A DNA stretch of 64,000 nucleotides from Seleniivibrio woodruffii (GTDB lineage: Bacteria; Chrysiogenota; Deferribacteres; Deferribacterales; Geovibrionaceae): positions 62,001 through 126,000 of the forward strand of contig NZ_JAJUIS010000007.1 in the NCBI RefSeq assembly GCF_029267515.1, given 5' to 3'. The notes under the pieces are model-generated. The model searched no databases. It was given only the letters and a program-made list of their open reading frames with translations, and was not told the DNA's origin. The translations under genes and the position numbers were made by a program. Positions 35,535 to 43,389 of this stretch are shown piece after piece (position 1 is the stretch's first letter; each line of letters opens with the position of its first letter).

Positions 35535-35775
35535 TTGCTACCTCCTTTGTTAAAGGAGGGTTGGGGTGGATTTACATTACTGCTGAAATTAGCAAAAAAC
35601 GCTTGCAAAATAAGCAGGATGGAGTATTCTTTTTTACTCTTCCGCAGATAAATCCGAACTGCGGTGGGGGTGTGAGTAAGGGTTCATGATGAACCCTGCT
35701 TGCGTAAGCATAGCTGAGGCTTTTGCCGAAGCGAAGCGTTGGCAGAAAATCCTAGGACTGGATTTTCTGCAAAAC
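35535..35775. repeat. Cluster of palindromes between cytochrome gene and tRNA-Pro, no gene
   Basis: This stretch holds a run of hairpins. They are cctccttt/aaaggagg (35541-35559), agggttcatgatgaaccct (35679-35697), tgctt/aagca (35697-35710) and an 11-bp stem gcagaaaatcc/ggattttctgc (35742-35770). A gggttggggtggattta segment following the first hairpin resembles motifs common in small mobile or intergenic repeats. No coding frame with a ribosome site is present. It may be a decayed MITE-like element or tRNA leader. Confidence 0.45.
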
Positions 35776-35779
35776 TTTA

Positions 35780-35853
35780 CGGGATGTAGCGCAGCTTGGT
35801 AGCGCACTGGTTTCGGGTTCCAGGGGTCGGAAGTTCAAATCTTCTCATCCCGA
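35780..35853 (+). tRNA. tRNA-Pro, anticodon CGG
   Basis: This cloverleaf of 74 nt has acceptor CGGGATG/CATCCCG, D-stem GCGC/GCGC, anticodon stem CTGGT/TCCAG with loop TTCGGGT (anticodon CGG, G37 as expected for Pro), and T-arm GGAAG-TTCAAAT-CTTCT. One T-T mismatch closes the anticodon stem at the loop side. CCA is not encoded. A copy of its 3' part lies at 39680-39707. Confidence 0.93.
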
Positions 35854-35858
35854 TTTGA
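35831..35858 (+). other. attL-like site: 3' end of tRNA-Pro
   Basis: The bases aagttcaaatcttctc plus the following cccgatttga match 39680-39707 at 26 of 28 positions. tRNA 3' ends are the usual integration targets of tyrosine-integrase elements, and the downstream copy is the expected second att site. Confidence 0.75.
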
Positions 35859-35860
35859 AA

Positions 35861-35898
35861 AAGAGGGTGTCGGCTTTATGCCGATACCCTCTTTTTTT
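35861..35898 (+). terminator. Intrinsic terminator after tRNA-Pro
   Basis: A stem of about 12 bp (agagggtgtcggc/gccgataccctct, one mismatch) with a TTTAT loop, followed by TTTTTTT. Confidence 0.88.
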
Positions 35899-35993
35899 GT
35901 GTTGGATGGAAGATTTGGCGAACTTGTTTCGCCATCAATCTTCTCATTTTAATCCGATATGTCTAAAATTATATCTGAAATCGACATGTTGGC

Positions 35994-36072
35994 TTGACTT
36001 GTTTATCGAATCAACATATCTTTTGAATATGTCGAAAATCGATATGAAAATAAACATATTGGTGTAATATGT
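35994..36072 (+). promoter_or_regulatory. Promoter and palindromic operators of the fic gene
   Basis: TTGACT (35994) and TATCTT (36017), spaced by 17, form the promoter. ACATAT/ATATGT inverted repeats occur at 36014-36032. A second pair, AACATATT-GGTGT-AATATGT, occurs at 36053-36072 and covers the start codon. Further ATATGTC-like half-sites lie at 35957 and 35983. The layout suggests autorepression by the gene's own C-terminal winged helix. Confidence 0.6.
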
Positions 36073-37148
36073 CGAATCATCCTGAAAAACCGTACAATGA
36101 TATTCATCTGTTGCCGCCGAAAACTGAGATAGAGACTAAGGCTGTGCTGAAGCTGGCTATCGAGGCGAACAAGGCTCTGGCTGAGCTGAATTTCGCAACG
36201 AAGATGTTACCAGATCCGACAGTTCTGATAAACACCATACCTTTACAGGAAGCCAAAGCAAGCTCTGAGATTGAGAATATCGTTACGACTTCGGATGAGC
36301 TTTTCAGAGCATCGTTCACGGATAATGCCGATGTGGATTCGGCTACTAAAGAGACATTGCGGTATCGGCAGGCATTGAAAGCGGGATGTGAAATGTTGAC
36401 CGCAAAACCTATCACGACCAATATGATTTGCGAAATATGCTCAATAATCAAGAATACTGAAATGAATGTCCGCAAGGTTTCGGGAACACAGATTAAGAAT
36501 GTGGCTACGGACGAGGTTTTATATACCCCGCCAGAAGGCGAAAAGGTTATCAGGGATTTGCTTTCCAACTGGGAAAGATTTCTGAATGAGAATACTGATT
36601 TTGACCCGCTTGTGAAAATGGCGGTTCTGCATTACCAGTTTGAGGCGATACATCCGTTTCTGGACGGCAACGGAAGGACGGGCAGGATTCTGAATATGCT
36701 GTATCTGATTCAGGAGGGGCTTCTTGCTTATCCTGTGCTTTATCTCAGCGGATATATTATCAGAAACAAGGCTGACTATTACAGGCTTATCCGTGGCGTT
36801 ACGGCGGATGAAAACTGGCAGGACTGGATTATTTATATCCTGCAAGGTATCCGTGAGGCATCGCTTGAGACTGTCCAGCGGATAGAGAGCATTTCTGCTC
36901 TGATGAAACAGACTTATGAGGATATTAAGCGTCTTGTACCGAATGTTCCCGCAAAAGAGATGAACGACCTGATTTTTACCCAACCATATTGCAGGGTTAA
37001 AAATATTGTTGATGCCGGCATCGCCAAACGCCAGACAGCAATGATATACTTAAAAAACCTTGAGGACGCAGGCATCCTCGAATCTGTCAAGACTGGCAGA
37101 GAGGTTTTGTTTGTGAATAAGAAGTTTTTAAATTTCCTAATAAACTAG
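36069..37148 (+). CDS. Fic-family protein adenylyltransferase with C-terminal winged helix
   Basis: This 359-residue cytoplasmic protein is of the Fic/DUF4172-like bacterial type. The catalytic loop HPFLDGNGRTGR starts at H195 and is complete, so AMP transfer from ATP to a target hydroxyl is expected. An N-terminal inhibitory helix motif S65-S-E-I-E-N70 fits class II autoinhibited Fic enzymes, whose glutamate blocks ATP binding. The last ~60 residues (VKNIVDAGIAKRQTAMIYLKNLEDAGILESV) form a winged-helix DNA-binding segment. It lies in the tRNA-Pro island, convergent with the SIR2-type gene. Such proteins may be toxins, regulators or stress modifiers; the target is unknown. Confidence 0.9.
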   Translation: MSNHPEKPYNDIHLLPPKTEIETKAVLKLAIEANKALAELNFATKMLPDPTVLINTIPLQEAKASSEIENIVTTSDELFRASFTDNADVDSATKETLRYRQALKAGCEMLTAKPITTNMICEICSIIKNTEMNVRKVSGTQIKNVATDEVLYTPPEGEKVIRDLLSNWERFLNENTDFDPLVKMAVLHYQFEAIHPFLDGNGRTGRILNMLYLIQEGLLAYPVLYLSGYIIRNKADYYRLIRGVTADENWQDWIIYILQGIREASLETVQRIESISALMKQTYEDIKRLVPNVPAKEMNDLIFTQPYCRVKNIVDAGIAKRQTAMIYLKNLEDAGILESVKTGREVLFVNKKFLNFLIN

Positions 37149-37176
37149 CAATTACTTTAGCCATAAATAACAGTTC

Positions 37177-39500
37177 TTACTCCATTCGAAGTAATTGTGT
37201 CCGTTGATCTTGCAAAGCTCTAATCAATTTAAATGGTTTAAAGTCATTATTTTTTAATTCTCGATCTATGTAAGTTATCGCCTTATTAATTATGAATCTT
37301 GAATCTGCGTTTTTATATCTATGATAAAATTTAAGAGCGTGTCTGGCATAAGTAGTAACATGGTATGTTTTACTATTATCATTATTTAAACATTTTTCTA
37401 GTTCATCAAATGAACTTAGCAAAGAGTTAATAACGGTATCATGGGAGTCTTCTTTTTTATCTATATTTCTATCAAAGAGGTAGGTTGCATGGGTGTTTCT
37501 AATTGAAAAGACTCTTCCATTAGAATCGTTGTATGCTTCTTCTATTAAACGCCATGCATCATCGACCATGTTTTTACGATACAAGTAAATTGCATATTGA
37601 TGTTTAATAAAAAAATCATTGTTTTTAAGAATTTGTTCATCGTAGAAATTTTTACCTTCTCGCCAATCTTGAAAAGCTATACACATGATATCAGCATCCC
37701 ATGCTTTTCTCTTGAACATTTTGAAATTAGGGATAAGTCTTTGATTAATATTGTTATGGAATCTTCTAATAACTTTACTAAGAACGTTAGGATCAATTAT
37801 TGTAATAGACATTTCTGAAAATATTTTACTTCTTAGTGAAAAATAATCCTGACTATCATCATCATCATAATAGTTCTCATCATCAACGAGTGATCTTAGA
37901 TTTTTAGCATATTTATATATTTGTTTGTAATCACATTCGTTATAATAATATGCTAGTAGCATTTCAAAAGAGCATGAAATACCAGCGTATCTTGCATATG
38001 TAATTATTGTATAAAATTCTAAAAGGTCATCCGGTAATTTCTCAATAATTTGCTGTATACGTTCTTTTGCTGAATAATTAAACCAAAGCTTAAAGACTAT
38101 TTCAAATAGTGAGACTTGTTCGTTTTTATATTTATATTCTGATTTGTGCATGAAATTGCATATGTTATTAACTTCTGATTGAGTAATATTACTAATGTCT
38201 ATAATAGAGGTGTCTGAGGCAAGATTGTTGATACCATTAATCGTATAAGTTATTGTATCCCTTTCGGCACTTATTATTCGATAATTATTAATAGTTTTGA
38301 GAATATCAAAAGCATCTAAATTACTTGAAAGATTATCTATGAAAATATACACGATATTTTTCTTGTCTATTTCAGAAATAAATTTTTTTGCTTGATTTAC
38401 AGTTAGGGTATCAAAAAAATATTTTGTGCCAAGTATTTCTTTAGATGCAGCTAGTTGCATTAACAACGTAGTTTTGCCGCTTCCTGAAAGACCCGTAATA
38501 TGAACATGTTTGTATTTTAATATATCATTTAAAGCAGTATTGAAAAAAGTAAGTTTGAATAACTGGTTCTCTATGATGTCACTCCAGCGGGGGTTATCAC
38601 CTTCGTAAAATAATTTAACAGGTCTGGCAGGATGTTTTTGTTTAAGAATTGATTCTAGAGAATAAGCATAAAAATACTTAGCTTCGTCAGACTTAATACC
38701 ACTATCAAGAAATGTTTCTTTGTTTTTTGTGTTCATATTATATTGAAAATAGTCTAAGAGCGATCTTGTATTTCCCCTAATAATAAAATAACCATCATCT
38801 GCATATGTCTCAGCATCGAGATCATATTTTGTATCAGGCAGTATTAAAATCCAATTGTGTCCACAGGGTCTTTTTCCAAAATTATCTTTATTAATTAAAT
38901 CAACAATATTAGGGTCATCTATGTTTATACCCCAAAACAATGAGGGAAATGAGAAATGTTTGATTTGTGCTGCTGTCCAAAAACTATTGTCTCTTAAAAA
39001 CGCCCCAGTTAATTCATCTATTGAGAATAACATGGGAACTTCATACGAGTATGTCACAGAACCATGAAGTTTAAATAAATCAATATCTTTAGATTCAAGT
39101 TTACCATCCAGAAATGTGTCATTAAGAAATTGGTTATTAAATTTTTCAAAGATTTTTTCAAAAAGATTATCAATATTTGTGGTTAGAATACTGCGTATAT
39201 TGATATTTTCTAAATTTAAGTAGATTGGATCAAAGGTGACAACTTTATATACTTCTTTTAAAAAAAATTATACTCTGTGCTCTTAGTTCTTTTGATTTGC
39301 TTTGAAAGCCAGCTTAAATTTTTATTTTTATGAATTTGCATGTCATATTCTTTACATATCTTATCAACCAGTTGTGGTACTAAAGGAAGTGATTCATTGA
39401 ATTTATTTGATGCTAAAACAGAAAAGCCTGCTCCTGTGACAAGATTAATGCCTTCACTTAAACTTTTTTTGAACATTTCTTCGTTTTGTATTTTAAGCAT
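37177..39500 (-). pseudogene. SIR2-domain + P-loop NTPase (STAND-like) defence protein, split by a frameshift
   Basis: Two frames together encode one ~775-residue protein. Frame 1 (39500-39258, 80 residues, ATG after AGAGG) holds the SIR2 NAD-binding start INLVTGAGFSVLAS. It stops just after an 8-A tract on the plus strand at 39261-39268. Adding one base restores the frame and yields SILTTNIDNLFEKIF and DIDLFKLHGS, the conserved SIR2 TTNxD and LHG motifs. It then runs into the second frame (39057-37177), which contains SIR2-like SLFWGINIDDPNIVDL, Walker A GLSGSGKTT, Walker B IVYIFIDNL and a helical C-terminal repeat region. SIR2-STAND proteins are NAD-depleting antiphage effectors. The coding region is much more AT-rich than the chromosome, indicating transfer. 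The break may be real decay, phase variation or a homopolymer sequencing error. Confidence 0.8.
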
Positions 39501-39526
39501 ATACAACCTCTTTTCGTGTTAACATT

Positions 39527-39562
39527 GCTAATATGTTAGCAGTATGGTTTTTAAATTGTCAA
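39527..39562 (-). promoter_or_regulatory. Promoter and palindrome of the SIR2-type gene
   Basis: On the minus strand TTGACA (39557-39562) is followed, 17-18 bases on, by a TAACAT-like -10. That -10 lies inside the palindrome GCTAATATGTTAGC (39527-39540). Its core AATATGTT is identical to the half-site in the fic operator, suggesting shared control. Confidence 0.5.
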
Positions 39563-39840
39563 TAAAATTGCTTATTTTTTGGCACAGATTTGGCACACTT
39601 CTGCCCCTTTCGGTCGGTTTTTGGCGGAAGGGGGGTATTGATAAATAAGGGTTTTTAGGCGTTTTGCCCCGTCGGAATTAAGTTCAAATCTTCTCGTTCC
39701 GATTTGAGTTTATCTTTTTGCAATTAGATGCATTCTTGTGTTCCGGTTATAATATGATGATTTCTCATTATCAGAAGATTCTGCTGCATTTTTCGAAACA
39801 TGGAACAGCTTCATTTATCAGTATCCTGCCGCTGACGGTA
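39563..39840. other. Right edge of the island, non-coding
   Basis: This stretch contains two TTTGGCACA-type direct repeats (39580-39598) and a CCCCTT/AAGGGG hairpin (39603-39632). The tRNA-derived repeat follows at 39680-39707, then AT-rich sequence to the EF-hand gene's 3' end. No gene and no integrase remnant could be recognised. Confidence 0.5.
39680..39707 (+). other. attR-like copy of the tRNA-Pro 3' end
   Basis: aagttcaaatcttctc is identical to tRNA-Pro positions 35831-35846. The following 12 bases differ at two positions. It is preceded by gtcgg, as in the tRNA, with a 4-base insertion, so the T-arm and acceptor 3' strand are duplicated. The spacing between copies, 3849 bp, defines the island. 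Confidence 0.75.
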
Positions 39841-40146
39841 TCACACGAAAATATCAATATTATTGCCAAGGTTGCTCATGAGGGCATTGCTTTCAGCGTC
39901 TGCGGATTCAGATACTTTTTCATCTTCGGATTTTCCGCCGCTTTTTTCGGCTTTATAATCATTCTCTTCTTTCGCGTTTATCCTGCCGTCGCCGTCTTTG
40001 TCATATTTGTCGTATACGTCTTTGCTCACCCTGTCATAGGCAATGCTATACGTTGTTGCAGATTTTTCGCCTGAACCGTTGTTCCCGTTTCCGCCTGCGT
40101 GTGGTATGCCGGAATAGGACGACGGATTAACACCTGATACGCTCAT
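39841..40146 (-). CDS. Small EF-hand calcium-binding protein
   Basis: This 101-residue hydrophilic protein contains one canonical EF-hand loop DKDGDGRINAKEE (about 50-62), with Ca2+ ligands at the expected positions. Around it is low-complexity Gly/Asn/Ser/Glu-rich sequence. The ATG at 40144-40146 is chosen because GGAG lies six bases before it; longer frames start at codons without a ribosome site. No signal peptide or membrane segment is evident. It lies just outside the tRNA island and is divergent from a histidine kinase gene. Role unknown. Confidence 0.6.
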   Translation of the reverse strand: MSVSGVNPSSYSGIPHAGGNGNNGSGEKSATTYSIAYDRVSKDVYDKYDKDGDGRINAKEENDYKAEKSGGKSEDEKVSESADAESNALMSNLGNNIDIFV

Positions 40147-40319
40147 ATCATTCTCCATCGGAAGTTCATATTCATATCGGAAAAAGACTTTATTTCTTAA
40201 CAAAAAGGGCTGTTCATTTACAAGCTAATCGTTACCGCGCTCCCTGCCTCGGTTGACAACCAAAGGCTTTGGTGGTTAAATATTGAGCGTAGGTATTTTA
40301 TTTAATCAAGAAGAGGCGG

Positions 40320-41888
40320 ATGAAACTTTCTTACAGGTTCAAGCTCGTTTTTGTTATAACCACCCTCTCAGTGCTGCTTACGGCGGCATCAGTTTTCATA
40401 TATTACCAATACACTTATAGAATCATGATGGAGAGTATCTCAAAAAACCTCAGGGATGTTTCTGAGCTTGTTCGCATGTCTTTGGATGAAAGCGATATGG
40501 AACGTCTGCAAAGGCTGAAAGCCGCATTGGAGCCTTATATTTCATATACCGAAGATGAGATAAAATACATCCAGGGCGGTGGTGTAGTGAGTAATTTGCC
40601 GGCTGATGTTATAAAAAAACTACAGTCGAGTGACGATTTTCAGTTTCTCACAAAAAAAATATCCAGATTGATGCTGCTGACCCTCGATGCTCCTTATGCT
40701 GAGAAGCTCAAGCCTTACTCAGTGAAAAAAACGAGAGAATATTTTGATAAGGGCGGAGTTATGCCCTATCTCGTTACGATGTCAGATAAATATTCAAAAC
40801 AGAGGTTTGTGCAGACGCTGGTTGCCAGCGGGTATGATAAAGTGGAAGGTGTTTGGATGGGCAATCCCATCGGGACAACATGGTACACAGCGCTTCCTGA
40901 TGAGATTTTGCTTATTCCTGATGTATATGTGCACAATGAGCTGTACACGGATGCATTCTATACGGCACTGTATTCCACGGCGACAATCTTTGATAAAAAT
41001 GGTAAATTTGTCGCTTGTCTGGAAATGGACTATCCTGTCGGGCAGGAACTGAATAAACTCAGAAACCTGAGAACTCTCAGCTATATCCTCATCTTCATAA
41101 GTTTCATCGCCAGCCTTCTGTTGTCGCTTTATTTTTCAAAACGCATGAGCGGTTCTCTTAAAAAGCTCACAGATGCCGCAGAGCAGATAAAGGACAACAA
41201 CTACGACGTGCGGACGGATATCTCCAGAGAGGACGAGTTCGGCAAACTGGGCAGCGCCTTCAACAACATGGCGGAGGCTGTGCAGAAGACCACAACCGAC
41301 CTGCAAAAGAGCAACGATCGTCTTATGTCCCTCACTGCTGACATGCACGACGGTGTGGGCGCAGTGTTAACCAGCATCCAGATAGCCACCCGCAAGGACA
41401 GCGAAACGGATATAGACAACATACACAGTCTTGCCGAACAGGGTATGGGCGAGATACGGTTTCTTATGGACGCCATGGAGTATGAATCGTCCACCTTTGA
41501 ACTGCTGACAGAGGGCATAACTCTTCTCGCTGTGGATATCCTGCAACCGAGAAAGATAGATTGGGTGCTTGAAACCGAAGGTGACAACTCTGCGGAGATG
41601 CCGTTTCAGATGTATCTGGATGTTCAGCGCATCGCAAGGGAGGTATTCGCGAACGTTATCAAACACAGCGATGCAAACAGGTGTGTTATACACCTGCGCA
41701 TCATCGGCGACACAATCTGGCTGACTGTGGAAGACAACGGGCACGAGCTTGAAAAACCTCTGGGAACGTCCGGCGGCAAAGGGTTGAAAAACATCCGACA
41801 CAGGGTGCTGCGCTACGAAGGTGATTTTAACAGCGAAAAAACAGAGTCCGGCTTCCACGTTAAAGTGTCATTAAAAATACCTGTCTGA
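40320..41888 (+). CDS. NarX/DegS-type sensor histidine kinase (HisKA_3)
   Basis: This 522-residue kinase has TM1 (about 8-28), a periplasmic sensor of ~220 residues unlike known Cache families at first sight, and TM2 (about 253-275). HAMP follows (YFSKRMSGSLKKLTDAAEQIKDNNYDV), then the HisKA_3 dimerisation helix with SLTADMHDGVGAVLTSIQIA (His in M-H-D-G). The C-terminal HATPase is short (REVFANVIKHSDANRC, LTVEDNG, GGKGLKNIRHRV). AAGAGG precedes the ATG. It is paired with the LuxR-type regulator 59 bases downstream. The signal is unknown. Confidence 0.88.
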   Translation: MKLSYRFKLVFVITTLSVLLTAASVFIYYQYTYRIMMESISKNLRDVSELVRMSLDESDMERLQRLKAALEPYISYTEDEIKYIQGGGVVSNLPADVIKKLQSSDDFQFLTKKISRLMLLTLDAPYAEKLKPYSVKKTREYFDKGGVMPYLVTMSDKYSKQRFVQTLVASGYDKVEGVWMGNPIGTTWYTALPDEILLIPDVYVHNELYTDAFYTALYSTATIFDKNGKFVACLEMDYPVGQELNKLRNLRTLSYILIFISFIASLLLSLYFSKRMSGSLKKLTDAAEQIKDNNYDVRTDISREDEFGKLGSAFNNMAEAVQKTTTDLQKSNDRLMSLTADMHDGVGAVLTSIQIATRKDSETDIDNIHSLAEQGMGEIRFLMDAMEYESSTFELLTEGITLLAVDILQPRKIDWVLETEGDNSAEMPFQMYLDVQRIAREVFANVIKHSDANRCVIHLRIIGDTIWLTVEDNGHELEKPLGTSGGKGLKNIRHRVLRYEGDFNSEKTESGFHVKVSLKIPV

Positions 41889-41947
41889 TAAAATATCACA
41901 TGATAAATCACATTTCCAAAAATGCAGATTTGATTTAAAAAGGGTTT

Positions 41948-42589
41948 ATGGCAAAAATCAAAGTTGTGTTGATCGAAGATCAGGATGATGTTGCGGTAAA
42001 TATTGTGTATGTCCTTTCGAAGGTGCCGGACATAGAGCTTCGTTCCATACATTTTTCTGCCGAAGACGCTTTCGCTGCCATAAATCAGGACGATGCCGAC
42101 GTTTATCTTGTTGATCTCGGTTTGCCGGGAATGAGTGGAGTTGAGTTCATTTCTCAGGTTTCACAGAAACAACCTGATACGGATTTCATCGTCCATACGA
42201 TTTCGGAAAACGGACGTGATCTTCTTGAGGCGCTCTCCGCCGGCGCTGTCGGGTATATTATCAAAGGCTGTGCAGATAATGATCTTATAGATGGAATCAG
42301 ATCGGTTGCTTCCGGTGGGGGGCTTCTCAGCCCCAGAATGGCGCGGAGACTTTGCCACTATTTCAGAGAGAGCGGAGGCAGTAAGAATCCGCTCACAAAG
42401 ACAGAGACGGAAGTGCTCAATATGCTGAAGACAGGCGAATCCTACGAGCAGATATCCATGAAGAAAAATGTCGCTCTGTCCACGATACAGTCGCATATCA
42501 AGAGTATATATAAAAAGCTGAATGTAAATAACCGCAGGGACGCCATTCTGGCTGGCTCGTTTTACGGGCTTTTAAACGAACAGAACTGA
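41948..42589 (+). CDS. NarL/FixJ-family response regulator
   Basis: This 213-residue protein has a receiver domain (VVLIEDQDD, phospho-Asp in VYLVDLGLPGMSG, GAVGYIIKG with the conserved Lys). It also has a C-terminal LuxR-type HTH (NPLTKTETEVLNMLKTGESYEQISMKKNVALSTIQSHIKSIYKKLNVNNRRDAI). It is the cognate partner of the HisKA_3 kinase upstream. A terminator follows at about 42683-42717. Confidence 0.93.
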   Translation: MAKIKVVLIEDQDDVAVNIVYVLSKVPDIELRSIHFSAEDAFAAINQDDADVYLVDLGLPGMSGVEFISQVSQKQPDTDFIVHTISENGRDLLEALSAGAVGYIIKGCADNDLIDGIRSVASGGGLLSPRMARRLCHYFRESGGSKNPLTKTETEVLNMLKTGESYEQISMKKNVALSTIQSHIKSIYKKLNVNNRRDAILAGSFYGLLNEQN

Positions 42590-42682
42590 CTGTCCTGCCG
42601 GTGTTGCTGAAACGGATGCGGCGGAGCCGGTTACTCTGCCGCCCGTACCTTTTCAAAGTCTGCCCTTTCTTCCAACATAGAG

Positions 42683-42720
42683 AAAACGCGGATGCCGTGA
42701 GGTTTCTGCGTTTTTTTATT
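42683..42720 (+). terminator. Intrinsic terminator after the NarL-type regulator
   Basis: Stem aacgcgga/tctgcgtt (42685-42712) with one G-T pair, followed by TTTTTT ATTT. Confidence 0.7.
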
Positions 42721-42759
42721 TGACACTTCCATGCTAAAATATGGTGAAAAGGAGGACGT

Positions 42760-43386
42760 ATGAATTCAAAAGGCATAGATGGCAGACATCTCAGGTTTCA
42801 CATTCCTTATTTCCATCTCAACAGCACGTTCGGCGATGACTGGTTCGGGCAGAAGGCGGAGTATTTTGCAAGATTTTTCGGAACACCGACCTTTCTGATA
42901 GCCCAGACCATAATAGTTGCCGTTTGGATAGCGCTGAATGTGAGCGGTGTGACGAAATTTGACATATACCCGTTCATATTGCTGAACCTGGCGTTCAGTT
43001 TACAGGCTGCATACGCAGCACCGCTGATACTTCTTGCCCAGACGCGTCAGGCGGACAGGGACAAGGCGCACACGGAAGCGGATGCACAGCACAGGGAAGA
43101 CCTTGCGGCTGCGGCGGAGAGAAGACAGATAATTGCAGAGGAGCACGCGGAAAAGATACTGGAACTGCTTGAGCAGAACACTAAACTGACCATGATAGTA
43201 CAGGATTTAAGCCGGAGTGCAGAGGAGCGGCAGATACTTGCGGAAACTCAGTCGGAAAAGATACTGGAACTGCTGGAGCAAAACACGAGGCTTACGATGG
43301 TTGTTCAGGAACTTACGCAGAGTATGGAAGTGCTCACCCGCGAGGTGCGGAACAGGCTTCTTATGCAGGACGACTACACAGACTGA
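42760..43386 (+). CDS. DUF1003 membrane protein with duplicated coiled-coil tail
   Basis: This 208-residue protein shows the DUF1003 pattern: an N-terminal soluble part, then two membrane helices (about 42-62 PTFLIAQTIIVAVWIALNV and 70-98 IYPFILLNLAFSLQAAYAAPLILLAQ) with QADRDKAHTEADAQHREDL after them. The tail contains an internal duplication of ~34 residues (ERRQIIAEEHAEKILELLEQNTKLTMIVQDL and ERQILAETQSEKILELLEQNTRLTMVVQEL), predicted coiled coil. AAGGAGG precedes the ATG. Function unknown. Confidence 0.88.
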   Translation: MNSKGIDGRHLRFHIPYFHLNSTFGDDWFGQKAEYFARFFGTPTFLIAQTIIVAVWIALNVSGVTKFDIYPFILLNLAFSLQAAYAAPLILLAQTRQADRDKAHTEADAQHREDLAAAAERRQIIAEEHAEKILELLEQNTKLTMIVQDLSRSAEERQILAETQSEKILELLEQNTRLTMVVQELTQSMEVLTREVRNRLLMQDDYTD

Positions 43387-43389
43387 GGT

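Noticed and set aside
35854-39679. Integrase or transposase inside the tRNA-Pro island
   Set aside because: All sizeable frames are accounted for by Fic and the SIR2-type protein; no tyrosine or serine recombinase motif was seen.
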